DNA of 19,696 nucleotides from an uncultured Acetatifactor sp. (GCA_910584435.1 CAJUAP010000055.1:1-19696); one strand, 5' to 3'. Numbered from the stretch's first letter, positions 1 through 6,840 are shown. The notes: generated from the sequence alone by a model not told the origin. Numbers and translations are program-made.

Positions 1-153
1 CCTGTCCATCCTCTACTCCTAATCCTGGCTCCAAAGCCGGTTCATTCTGCGCCTGTCCATCCTCTACTCCTAATCCTGGCTCCAAAGCCGGTTCATTCTG
101 CGCCTGTCCATCCTCTACTCCTAATCCTGGCTCCAAAGCCGGTTCATTCTGCG
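1..153. repeat. Three perfect 51-bp tandem repeats (minisatellite), cut by left edge
   Basis: Copies lie at 1-51, 52-102 and 103-153 and are identical base for base; the first four bases of a further copy (CCTG) follow at 154-157. The period is 17 codons. On the minus strand one frame is open through all copies and reads AQNEPALEPGLGVEDGQ, an acidic, proline- and glycine-containing unit typical of a repetitive linker. That frame is closed by a TAG at 171-173, just before the array, so a coding reading would need a start inside the repeats, for example the TTG in each unit. Two plus-strand frames are also open through the array and both stop just after it, so coding is not proven. The array may continue beyond the window. 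Confidence 0.93.
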
Positions 154-174
154 CCTGAATAACCCTGACCTATG

Positions 175-1233
175 TCATCCGATGTTATCCAGGAAATCCA
201 ATGTGGCTATCTTATCCGCTATCATCCCTGCAGTCGCCTGCTCATACCGCGGAATTCCTCCGATTTCCGGGATTCCCATTCCCTGTAATGTTACTCCTGT
301 CTTGCTGCTGAACTTATTATAAAGCAGCAGCAGCTTTCCGAGGTAAGAGTAATCCTCTCTCTTCTCCAATATCTTAAACGCCTCACACATATATTCCAGT
401 TTCCTGTTGGAGATTTCCTCACCATCCGTTACAGCCACTACACTGTCCGCCTCTTTCCAGAGCACGATGCTTATATCATCCAAAGCGAAATCACTGTCTA
501 TCACAATATAGTCATATCCTATATTCCTTGCCTCCGCCAGCAGCCTCTTCACATTCTCCGCCTTCAGTTCCTTCAGATCCAGCGGCACCTCAGGCCCGGC
601 ATAAAACATAACACCTGAATGATCCTGCCTGACACAACTTTCCAATTTCAATATCAGATTCGTCTTCTGATTTTTCAGCGCATAAATAATATGACTGAAG
701 GTGAACTGTCCTTCCCCCTGGAAAAAGATATTGATATCCGCAAATAATTCCAGATTCAGGTACAATACCTTCTTCCGGCGCGATGCCATACGCTTTGCAT
801 AGGCAGCTGCCGCCACCGAACACCCCATACCCCCGCCTGGGGAAATAAAGGAAACCACCCTGCAGGAGGAATCCTTCTTCCCTCCTCCGATCACAGCAGT
901 GGCTTTCTCAGAGTAGACACTGAGAATCTGCTTATAAATCAGATCCGCTTTCTGAAATTTCGGAATGGCCTGCTGGTCGCGGAAGCTTTCTATTCCCTGT
1001 TTGTCCACCAGATATGCAAACCCGCACTTAGGAGATAAGCGCTTTGTATCCACATCAAACGCTTCCTCCGCCAGAACCACATCCACCCTGTTTTCCTCCA
1101 ATTCGGAAATCATTGTTTCCATATCCGTAAAAGAATAAATCTCCAGATTGTCCGCATATTTTATATTGAAAACAGATACAATTTTTCTCAGATAACTTAC
1201 ATCACTGCCTAAAATTGCAAGTTTTATTTTCAT
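175..1233 (-). CDS. CpaE/MinD-like ATPase domain protein, Tad-pilus type, with degenerate P-loop
   Basis: A 352-residue protein with two parts. Residues 1 to about 105 resemble a response-regulator-like alpha/beta fold, starting MKIKLAILGSD. Residues 125-352 resemble the MinD/ParA/CpaE P-loop family: a glycine-rich loop SPGGGMGCS at 131-139, a VLYLNLE strand at 156-162, and a Walker-B-like DYIVIDSDF at 241-249. In this family the loop is normally KGGxGKT; here neither signature lysine is present, and Cys138 stands where the P-loop lysine should be. CpaE proteins help localise or assemble Tad/Flp pili, but no other tad gene is in view; they could lie past the left edge. The ATG start has an AGGAG at good distance (1242-1246). 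The gene ends at a TGA 21 bp before the tandem repeats. Family assignment is fairly sure; function is inferred. Confidence 0.72.
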   Translation of the reverse strand: MKIKLAILGSDVSYLRKIVSVFNIKYADNLEIYSFTDMETMISELEENRVDVVLAEEAFDVDTKRLSPKCGFAYLVDKQGIESFRDQQAIPKFQKADLIYKQILSVYSEKATAVIGGGKKDSSCRVVSFISPGGGMGCSVAAAAYAKRMASRRKKVLYLNLELFADINIFFQGEGQFTFSHIIYALKNQKTNLILKLESCVRQDHSGVMFYAGPEVPLDLKELKAENVKRLLAEARNIGYDYIVIDSDFALDDISIVLWKEADSVVAVTDGEEISNRKLEYMCEAFKILEKREDYSYLGKLLLLYNKFSSKTGVTLQGMGIPEIGGIPRYEQATAGMIADKIATLDFLDNIG

Positions 1234-1259
1234 GAAATATTCTCCTCATGTTCAGCGAA

Positions 1260-1274
1260 ACAGTTTAAAACTGT
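1260..1274. promoter_or_regulatory. Perfect 7+1+7 palindrome before the CpaE-like gene
   Basis: ACAGTTT and AAACTGT flank a single central A. The site lies 27 bp upstream of the CpaE-like start codon. A second half-site, ACAGTTTTA, begins at 1302. It has the form of a dimeric repressor operator. The binding protein is unknown; the neighbouring XRE-type regulator is one candidate. Confidence 0.35.
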
Positions 1275-1637
1275 ATGTTCCCGCGCTTTATGTCCTATTT
1301 CACAGTTTTATATTATACAAGTATATGACATAATTATATATTTTTCAACTATATTTTTAAAAAATATACGGCATTCTCCCTAAAAGAATCTGCTCAAACA
1401 TCAACAATTATACTATATGTGATTTTGAGCGCTATTCCGGCCGGAACTTCCATGCAGTTATCATTTCTTCCCACAACCGGTTCAGTGCAAAAAACAATTT
1501 ACAGGCATATCACTATTGGATTAAGTTATGTTATATATCAGAACTTCTTGTATAATAATGATATCAAACCCATTTTATAATTTCATAAAATAAACCAGTG
1601 TGAGCAATGCCTTTCACTATTTTAATTTAAGGGGATT

Positions 1638-1689
1638 TCATACGTAAAAGAGTATGACTATTTTGATTTATGTGTCCGTAAAGCGGACA
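1638..1689. promoter_or_regulatory. Two dyads in front of the XRE-type regulator
   Basis: TCATAC (1638-1643) pairs with GTATGA (1652-1657), and TGTCCG (1673-1678) pairs with CGGACA (1684-1689). Both lie within 65 bp upstream of the likely start of the regulator gene. Small XRE-type repressors often bind such dyads to control themselves, so autoregulation is a reasonable inference. The second dyad is also a 6-bp hairpin with a 5-nt loop that could act in the mRNA. Confidence 0.35.
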
Positions 1690-1702
1690 GATGGGAGTTA
1701 TT

Positions 1703-2041
1703 GTGGCTAATCGAATTCGAGAATTACGATATGAAAAGAGAATTACTCAGCTTCAGCTTAGTATTGATTTGGGCGTCACCCAGGAGACCATCAGCGCATA
1801 TGAGCATAACCGGCATCTGCCAAGCCTGTCTGCACTGATGAAGATGTCAGAAATATTTGATGCCAGTATGGATTATATTATCGGCCTGTCCAATGTGCGG
1901 CATATTATGGCACAATCTGATAATTCCATTGATATTGAGCAGAAAACCACGCTTCTAAATTATTACAGAAGGCTGGGCAGCAAAAATAAAGAAAAGCTGC
2001 TTGCATACGCCCAGGGACTTTCAGATTCCGAAAGTGAATAA
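1703..2041 (+). CDS. XRE-family helix-turn-helix transcriptional regulator
   Basis: A small DNA-binding protein of about 112 residues. The N-terminal two-thirds is a standard HTH_3 (Cro/CI) domain: RIRELRYEKRITQLQLS, then GVTQETISAYEHNRHLPS as the recognition part, then SALMKMSEIFDASMDYIIG. The C-terminal 45 residues contain a charged helix (LLNYYRRLGSKNKEKLLAYAQGL) that may serve in dimer formation. I chose the GTG at 1703 because GGGAG lies 5 bp upstream. An in-frame ATG at 1691 would add four residues (MGVI) but has no clear ribosome-binding site. It is divergent from the CpaE-like gene and ends at a two-way terminator shared with the cyclophilin gene. Its target is unknown; dyads before it suggest self-control. 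Confidence 0.85.
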   Translation: MANRIRELRYEKRITQLQLSIDLGVTQETISAYEHNRHLPSLSALMKMSEIFDASMDYIIGLSNVRHIMAQSDNSIDIEQKTTLLNYYRRLGSKNKEKLLAYAQGLSDSESE

Positions 2042-2042
2042 A

Positions 2043-2077
2043 ACAGCAGACAGAGCTTTTACTTCTCTGTCTGCTGT
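2043..2077. terminator. Two-way terminator between convergent genes
   Basis: A perfect 13-bp stem (ACAGCAGACAGAG at 2043-2055 with CTCTGTCTGCTGT at 2065-2077) has a 9-nt loop. It starts two bases after the XRE-type stop codon. On the minus strand the stem is followed by TTTATT, a U-tract, so it serves the cyclophilin gene best. On the plus strand it is followed by CCCTTCC, a poorer tail. Confidence 0.85.
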
Positions 2078-2121
2078 CCCTTCCACTGTATTCATTCTGT
2101 CTCTCCGGGCCGTCTGCAGCC

Positions 2122-2739
2122 TCAGTCAATTACCTTAATGCTCTCGATTACCGGCTGGTCCTCCGCTGCCAATGTTCCAATGTCGTCAACGGGAGGCAGC
2201 TTCGCCTCACAAACGGCATCCACCACATCCAAGCCTTCTGTCACATAGCCGAAACAGGCATACTTTCCGTCCAGATAGGTACTGTCCTTATGTACTATAA
2301 AAAACTGTGAGCTGGCGCTGTCATTTGCCGAAGAACGCGCCATGGAAATTGCCCCTCTGGTATGTGACAGATCATTTTCCACACCATTTTCAGCAAACTC
2401 GCCCTTAATCTTCTCTTCGGAGCCGCCCATGCCGGTTCCCAGCGGATCTCCGCCCTGCATCATAAATCCTTCTACAATCCGGTGAAATGTCAATCCGTCA
2501 TAAAAGCCCTCCCCTGCCAGCTTCAGAAAGTTCTCCACTGTAATCGGTGCCTTGTCCCCATATAATTCCACGGTAATCTTACCATAATCCTTAATGGTGA
2601 TCTCTACATGATGCGTCCCCGCCTCCTCTGTCTTACTACCGTCTTCTGCACTACTTTCATTCGCCTGATCCTTCCCGCAGGCAGCCAGCATCAATGCCAT
2701 GGCCATTACCAAAATACTGTACAACAGTCTTTTCCTCAT
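2122..2739 (-). CDS. Cyclophilin-type peptidyl-prolyl cis-trans isomerase, lipoprotein
   Basis: This protein (205 residues) isomerises X-Pro peptide bonds, probably during folding of exported proteins on the outer face of the membrane. Residues 1-21 form a lipoprotein signal peptide: MRKR, a hydrophobic stretch, and the lipobox LAAC with Cys21 to be lipidated. An acidic linker to about residue 42 leads into a cyclophilin domain with FHRIVEGFMMQGGDP (Arg87 matching the catalytic arginine), GAISMARS and SSQFFIVH. The cyclosporin-contacting Trp of human CypA (EWLDGK) is Tyr here (STYLDGK), common in bacterial forms. A GCGAGG sequence precedes the ATG. It stands behind a DUF6033-type gene, with a hairpin and its own extended -10 between them. 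Confidence 0.93.
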   Translation of the reverse strand: MRKRLLYSILVMAMALMLAACGKDQANESSAEDGSKTEEAGTHHVEITIKDYGKITVELYGDKAPITVENFLKLAGEGFYDGLTFHRIVEGFMMQGGDPLGTGMGGSEEKIKGEFAENGVENDLSHTRGAISMARSSANDSASSQFFIVHKDSTYLDGKYACFGYVTEGLDVVDAVCEAKLPPVDDIGTLAAEDQPVIESIKVID

Positions 2740-2805
2740 GATTATGCCTCGCTTTCTTTACCATAAAACATTTTCATGTCGTATTTTTTATACCGCAATT
2801 TTAAT

Positions 2806-2833
2806 AACAATACAGACAGGTCATTGAATTGTT
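2806..2833 (-). repeat. Hairpin element, copy 1 (loop TGACCTGT on minus strand)
   Basis: Plus-strand arms AACAATACAG (2806-2815) and TTGAATTGTT (2824-2833) enclose the loop ACAGGTCA. Nine of ten positions pair, including one G-U; the A-A at the seventh position does not. It agrees at 23 of 28 positions with the element at 14237-14264. The loop is identical, and one stem pair changes from A-T to G-C on both sides. Confidence 0.5.
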
Positions 2834-2911
2834 ACAAATATTTTCCCATGATTACAGTTCAATTATGGTATGAATGGCCATTCGGCCGTCTCCTGTCTTG
2901 AATATGGTCTT

Positions 2912-2920
2912 ATTATACCA
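2912..2920 (-). promoter_or_regulatory. Extended -10 promoter for the cyclophilin gene
   Basis: On the minus strand TGGTATAAT reads as a perfect extended -10 (TG, one base, TATAAT). No good -35 is seen, which extended -10 promoters can tolerate. Transcription would begin near 2905, about 165 nt before the start codon. Confidence 0.5.
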
Positions 2921-2934
2921 CAGACACACAAAGA

Positions 2935-2974
2935 CAGAAGCACTAAGACCGCCTCTCCGGCCTTAGAACTTCTG
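2935..2974 (-). terminator. Hairpin downstream of the DUF6033 gene
   Basis: On the minus strand CAGAAG-TT-CTAAGGCCG pairs with CGGTCTTAG-TG-CTTCTG around a GAGAGG loop. This gives a 15-bp stem with one 2x2 internal bulge and one G-U pair. The tail TCTTTGTG is only moderately T-rich, so termination may be partial. It sits 57 bp after the DUF6033 stop and just before the cyclophilin promoter. Confidence 0.55.
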
Positions 2975-3031
2975 CTGCTCTGTGACAGTTCCGACAATCC
3001 GCCGAACCGTTACTCTGATTTCCTGCTCGAA

Positions 3032-3745
3032 TCAAATTGTCAGGTTCAAATGATTGCCCACAGGACCATAGGTTTCATCCTTTACTTTATCCCAATCCAC
3101 CTGGCCAATCTTCTCTGCAAGCTCTTCTACAGACGGCGCAAACACTGTAGTGCGCTTGCCCGGCTTCTCCACCGGTTTGTTCCGCATCTCTGCCGCATCT
3201 GCCTTCTTAGCTTCTTTGGAAGCCGCCCTGTTGTCCTCACGCCGCTGCTCTATGCGCTCGCGCTGCTTCTCGCTGCTCTTCTCCAGCTCTGCGAAAAAGG
3301 AAACATCGCCATCCTTGCCGATAACCATGCCCACCCTCGTCACATTTTCGCCTTCGTCTCCTAACTGCTTCTTCATATCATCCAGCTTGGACACTGCTTC
3401 ATCCAGCGTTTTCAGATTCTTCTCCTTGACGCTGTCATCTGCCGCCATTTTCTCCAGCTCTTCCGGTGTCAGCAGAGTACTGTAATCACTGGTGCCCTTG
3501 GACAAATACGCTGCTGCTTCCTCTTCCGTCTCATAGTCAGCCACCATGAAATCCATATTGCTGTACTTCTTCTGCAGATCCTTTAACAGCTTCTGTGCCG
3601 CCTTGCTCAAAGCCGGTGTCTTATCTTCTTTTGCTGAAGCCGTGTTCCTTGTATTTGCCGCTTTTGAACCTGCCGTATTCCTTCCTGTCTGTGCTGTCTC
3701 ATAGACATTGTTCTGATACCCGTTATAGGTTCCGATTTTCTGCAT
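3032..3745 (-). CDS. DUF6033-type protein of unknown function
   Basis: A hydrophilic 237-residue protein without signal peptide or membrane segment. I recognise it, with moderate confidence, as the DUF6033 type known mainly from Clostridia. It starts MQKIGTYNGYQNNVYET, then a Thr/Ala/Ser-rich linker to about residue 40. A helical core follows (KAAQKLLKDLQKKYSNMDFMVADY), then a conserved-looking VGMVIGKDGDVSFFAELEK. A strongly charged probable coiled coil comes next (EKQRERIEQRREDNRAASK), and the end reads VGNHLNLTI. I chose the ATG at 3745 because GGAGG lies 8 bp before it. The frame stays open 165 bp further upstream, but that stretch has no matching ribosome site. It is followed by a hairpin and then the cyclophilin gene. 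Role unknown; no function is proposed. Confidence 0.75.
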   Translation of the reverse strand: MQKIGTYNGYQNNVYETAQTGRNTAGSKAANTRNTASAKEDKTPALSKAAQKLLKDLQKKYSNMDFMVADYETEEEAAAYLSKGTSDYSTLLTPEELEKMAADDSVKEKNLKTLDEAVSKLDDMKKQLGDEGENVTRVGMVIGKDGDVSFFAELEKSSEKQRERIEQRREDNRAASKEAKKADAAEMRNKPVEKPGKRTTVFAPSVEELAEKIGQVDWDKVKDETYGPVGNHLNLTI

Positions 3746-4120
3746 TGTCTCGCCCTCCATAGCTTTTCCCGGCACCATTTTACTGCCATCGGCTTTGAAA
3801 TCAACAGGAATCCTCCTGTCATGGCGCCATAAAATCCGTTTCCATATTCTGCTGCCTGTCTTCCGCCCTGACACTGCCACCCCGGCAGACAGCACCAAGC
3901 CGCAATCCATCTAATCCATATTTCGGCATAATATGGAAAAACTTTAGAGGTCCGCCCCTTCAAATGTAATTACGACATGATATAACAGTTCAGCCCTGCG
4001 GAAATGATTGTACAATTTATCTGCGAGATTAAATTCTTGCAATTTGCAGGAATAAAGTGTAAAATTAAAAAAGCTAAGAAAATAAAAAGAATTTATATAA
4101 TGGAGGTTCTCAACAGTAGA
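3746..4120. other. Divergent intergenic region between DUF6033 and the first chemoreceptor
   Basis: This 375-bp gap contains a clear plus-strand promoter for the chemoreceptor (4037-4065). In the minus direction a possible -10, TATTAT, lies near 3930, but I see no matching -35. The part at 3746-3963 is open in two minus-strand frames. It has no ribosome site and no family-like motif, so I treat it as non-coding. Confidence 0.45.
4037..4065 (+). promoter_or_regulatory. Sigma-A-type promoter of the first chemoreceptor
   Basis: TTGCAA (4037-4042) and TAAAAT (4060-4065) are separated by exactly 17 bp. The start of transcription would be near 4072. This rules out the farthest upstream in-frame ATG at 4004 as the protein start. 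Confidence 0.65.
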
Positions 4121-6094
4121 ATGAAAAAAGTACGTTCCAAAATCATACTTCTGATTGTTCTGGCTACCATGAGCATCACAATATTATGCAGCATCTTAAG
4201 TATGTTAATCACACAAAATTCCACACTGGATGCCCTTGAGCAGACTCTGTCGGAAACAACGGAGCTTGCTGCCACAGCCGCACAAAACATGATTTCCACC
4301 TACACCCTGACCATTTCCGAAATCGCAACCAATTCCTACCTCAAGGACAGCGCCACAACCATGGCTGAAAAACAGGCTTTCCTGATGAGCAAGGTAGATG
4401 CATATTATATGCGTTCTGCAGGTATAGCAGATACGAATGGTTATGATGCCATCCATGATATAGACCTCTCTGAAGAACCCTTTTTTCAGGCAGCTATGCA
4501 CGGAAAAAGCTATATGTCCACGCCCTACATAAGCGGTGACGATATGTATCTGATTGTTTCTGCTCCTGTGATACAACACGGCACCATATTGTATGTCATA
4601 TACTTCCAGTGCGACACCTCTATCTTAAGCTCCATTGTTGACAACATACAGATTGGCGAGGAAGGAGAAGCCTATATTCTTGATAAGAACGGCACAACCA
4701 TTGCCCACAGCGACATGCAGATCGTAATAGACCAGGAAAATATCATCCGGCTTGCGGCAGAAAACCCCGAGAATAAAGATTACAGAACTCTTGCCTCCAT
4801 TGAAAGCAAAATGATCGCAGGGGAATCCGGTATTGAAAGATTCTATTATATATCGGATGCTTCTGACAATATCCAGGGATATGCCCCTGTTCCGGATACT
4901 GACGGCTGGAGCATCGCTGTGAATATTGATCTGGATGAATTCATGCAATATGCCTATACCGGAAACATGGTACAATTTATTTTCTGTATTATACTGTGTC
5001 TTCTCATTATAATGATTTCCATTATAGTGATTAACCGTTCCATTGCCAGGCCCATTACAACATGTACAAAGCGTCTCCAGGCACTCTCTGCCGGCGACCT
5101 TCACAGTCATGTACCTGTGGTAAAAGGCAGAGATGAAATCCATATACTGTCAGAGTCAACGGCCAGCCTGGTTAAGAATTTTAAACAGATCGTGGACGAA
5201 ATCGGCACAGTCCTGAGCAGTATTGCCGACGGCAACCTGACCAAAGACAGCGTCCGGGAACATTACCCCGGTGATTTCAAAGCTTTATATGATTATCTGA
5301 AAGTCATTGACGGCAAATTGAATCATGCCCTGAGGGAAATCGCCAGCTCTGCAATCCTGGTATCCGGAGGCGCCGGACAAATGGCTTCCTCCAGCTCCAT
5401 ATTATCCCAGGGTGCCATATCCCAGTCCAGCGCCGTGGAAGAGCTGTCCTCCACCATCGAAAGCATTGGATGTGATGCCAAAACCACCGCGCAGCTTACC
5501 GAACAGGCAAAAACTTCCGTCAATCAGGCCGGAAGCACCCTCCATGAAAGCAGTAAGCAAATCCAGCAATTAAATGAGGCAATGACCCTGATAACCACAT
5601 CCTCCCGCGAGATACACCGCATCATAGATACCATTGAGGATATCGCCCTGCAGACGAATATATTGGCGCTGAACGCATCCGTAGAAGCTGCAAGAGCTGG
5701 TGCTTCAGGAAAAGGTTTTGCCGTTGTTGCCGGAGAAATACGGGAGCTTGCTGCCAAATCCGACCTGGCAGCCAAGGCTACAAAAGAACTCGTAAATCAC
5801 TCCATCTCTGCTGTCAGCAGCGGCAGTAAAATCGTAGAAGAGGCAACGGATTCCGTCACTCTTGCTGCTGCCGCCTCCGCAAAGGCCGCGGAACAAATGA
5901 CTGTTGCAGCGGAAGCAATTGAACGCCAGACCATTGCCATGGAACAGATCACGCTGGGCGTCAGCCAGATTTCCAATGTGGTTCAATCCAACTCCGCGTC
6001 CGCACAGGAAAGCGCTGCCACAAGCCAGCAATTGTCCAACCAGGCGGATATATTAAAAAAACTGATGGGAAACTTTACTCTGCGGCGAAAATAA
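4121..6094 (+). CDS. Methyl-accepting chemotaxis protein with extracellular dCache-type sensor
   Basis: A membrane chemoreceptor of 657 residues that would signal through CheW/CheA to the flagellar motor. Order of parts: TM1 at about 7-30 (IILLIVLATMSITILCSILSML); an extracellular two-lobed Cache-like sensor at 31-280; TM2 at about 283-305; HAMP to about 357; then the long signalling coiled coil. The hairpin tip is DIALQTNILALNASVEAA with GKGFAVVAGEIRELA. There is no C-terminal CheR-tethering pentapeptide; it ends MGNFTLRRK. The start is uncertain: ATG 4121 has GGAGG but 14 bp away, and ATG 4100 (seven residues longer, MEVLNSR) has no clear site. It has its own promoter and terminator and so is a single-gene unit. 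The ligand cannot be read from the sequence. Confidence 0.93.
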   Translation: MKKVRSKIILLIVLATMSITILCSILSMLITQNSTLDALEQTLSETTELAATAAQNMISTYTLTISEIATNSYLKDSATTMAEKQAFLMSKVDAYYMRSAGIADTNGYDAIHDIDLSEEPFFQAAMHGKSYMSTPYISGDDMYLIVSAPVIQHGTILYVIYFQCDTSILSSIVDNIQIGEEGEAYILDKNGTTIAHSDMQIVIDQENIIRLAAENPENKDYRTLASIESKMIAGESGIERFYYISDASDNIQGYAPVPDTDGWSIAVNIDLDEFMQYAYTGNMVQFIFCIILCLLIIMISIIVINRSIARPITTCTKRLQALSAGDLHSHVPVVKGRDEIHILSESTASLVKNFKQIVDEIGTVLSSIADGNLTKDSVREHYPGDFKALYDYLKVIDGKLNHALREIASSAILVSGGAGQMASSSSILSQGAISQSSAVEELSSTIESIGCDAKTTAQLTEQAKTSVNQAGSTLHESSKQIQQLNEAMTLITTSSREIHRIIDTIEDIALQTNILALNASVEAARAGASGKGFAVVAGEIRELAAKSDLAAKATKELVNHSISAVSSGSKIVEEATDSVTLAAAASAKAAEQMTVAAEAIERQTIAMEQITLGVSQISNVVQSNSASAQESAATSQQLSNQADILKKLMGNFTLRRK

Positions 6095-6106
6095 ACAGCC
6101 GCAGAG
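6078..6106. terminator. Two-way hairpin between the chemoreceptor and the 229-residue gene
   Basis: CTCTGCGGC (6078-6086) pairs perfectly with GCCGCAGAG (6098-6106) around an 11-nt loop; the left arm is inside the coding end of the chemoreceptor. On the plus strand a second short hairpin, GGC-CGAT-GCC, is followed by TTTTGT. On the minus strand TAAAGTTTCC follows. It separates two convergent genes. Confidence 0.65.
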
Positions 6107-6128
6107 CAGGCCGATGCCTTTTGTCCGA

Positions 6129-6818
6129 CTAAATGATTATTTTATCCCTAGACTCCATGAAGAAACACTCCCCCCGGTACATTCCCTCTTCACAGAGGTG
6201 CAGCAGAATTTCCATCATACGAGAATCCAGTCTGTGATATACCCTGCGTCTCTCCCAGGGCAGACCGATAAGATACTCCCTCTGACGCTCCTGCAGTACA
6301 TGCAGCATTACCTCATATTCCTTCGGATTCCTCAGGGAAATCAATCCGAATTCGCAGGACATATAAGACCTGCTTTCACCGTTTTCCTGCTTTTTCCTCC
6401 ATAGCCGCTGCGAGAATTCCTCCATTCGGTTCCTCCCGGCTTCCCAGGCAAATTCCTTCCAACAGACAGCAGCTTCCTCTTCCTGTACTTCCTCCACCCG
6501 GCGGAAACTGGCTTTCCCATATTGGTCGTATTCCTGCACATATTTTGCCTTTCTGCCCGTTCCTCCTGTCTGCTGCGGATACTTATCCACTCCCTGTCTT
6601 CCGCCGCTGCCCGGCTCCGCTGTCAATATCACTCCCGTCTCAATGAGACGCTCCCATACCCCCTTCTGTATCCTCTCATAAGGAGCAGGAAAGTCCAGCT
6701 GCGCCGCAATCTGCTTTACCGTATACCCCATATCGGCCAAATGGCGGATTGCTCCCCCGCTTGCCGCTTCATATGTAAAGTCCGCCAATGCTTTCTGAAA
6801 ATAGCCATATTCCTGCAT
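6129..6818 (-). CDS. Unrecognised 229-residue protein with possible helix-turn-helix region
   Basis: I do not recognise this family. The protein is soluble and rich in Glu, Arg and aromatic residues. Residues 1-70 look like a compact helical domain; YTVKQIAAQLDFPAP near 32-46 followed by VWERLIETGVILT resembles a winged helix-turn-helix. Residues 70-105 form a Gly/Gln/Lys linker (GSGGRQGVDKYPQQTGG). The rest is charged and helical, with several Trp/Tyr and two Cys, ending in ESRDKIII. The ATG has a strong AGGAGG six bases upstream. It follows the six-TM chemoreceptor on the same strand with a 62-bp gap, so the two are probably co-transcribed. A link to chemotaxis is only a guess from position. 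Codon use looks like its neighbours'. Confidence 0.7.
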   Translation of the reverse strand: MQEYGYFQKALADFTYEAASGGAIRHLADMGYTVKQIAAQLDFPAPYERIQKGVWERLIETGVILTAEPGSGGRQGVDKYPQQTGGTGRKAKYVQEYDQYGKASFRRVEEVQEEEAAVCWKEFAWEAGRNRMEEFSQRLWRKKQENGESRSYMSCEFGLISLRNPKEYEVMLHVLQERQREYLIGLPWERRRVYHRLDSRMMEILLHLCEEGMYRGECFFMESRDKIII

Positions 6819-6840
6819 ACTCTGCCTCCTGAATTCATTT

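Larger units (their letters stand above)
1234..1702. other. AT-rich divergent intergenic region with several dyads
   Basis: This gap separates the divergent CpaE-like and XRE-type genes; I see no convincing ORF or RNA gene in it. It holds several inverted repeats: ACAGTTT-A-AAACTGT at 1260-1274, GCTCAAA/TTTGAGC at 1392-1398 and 1424-1430, the perfect palindrome TTCCGGCCGGAA at 1435-1446, and two dyads just before the XRE-type gene. TATAAT-like hexamers occur on both strands (1551-1556 plus; 1312-1317 and 1407-1412 minus), but none has a good -35 at 16-18 bp, so no promoter is called with confidence. Confidence 0.6.
2740..3031 (-). promoter_or_regulatory. Leader and control region of the cyclophilin gene
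   Basis: This 292-bp gap contains, in minus-strand order, a long hairpin after DUF6033, an extended -10 promoter, the 12-bp palindrome GAATGGCCATTC (2872-2883), and a second hairpin with loop TGACCTGT (2806-2833) whose twin lies near 14.25 kb. The predicted untranslated leader is about 165 nt, long for such a gene, so control at RNA level is possible. A plus-strand ORF that crosses the region is judged to be the shadow of DUF6033. Confidence 0.5.

Noticed and set aside
1..153. CRISPR array
   Set aside because: Repeats are directly abutting with no spacers, so this is a tandem repeat and not a CRISPR.
154..180. Programmed frameshift from the CpaE-like gene into the repeat frame
   Set aside because: Stops are present in both relevant frames before the repeats and no slippery sequence is seen.
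2870..3485. Plus-strand ORFs opposite DUF6033 (164 and 111 residues)
   Set aside because: They lie antisense to a well-supported gene, are Ser/Leu/Cys-rich as expected of a shadow frame, and have no ribosome site.
3746..3963. Upstream extension of DUF6033 and a second open minus-strand frame
   Set aside because: No ribosome site at the far starts, no recognisable motif, and a good GGAGG points to the start at 3745.
4004..4099. Extended N-terminus of the first chemoreceptor
   Set aside because: A promoter with 17-bp spacing lies within this stretch, so the region is mostly upstream of the transcript.
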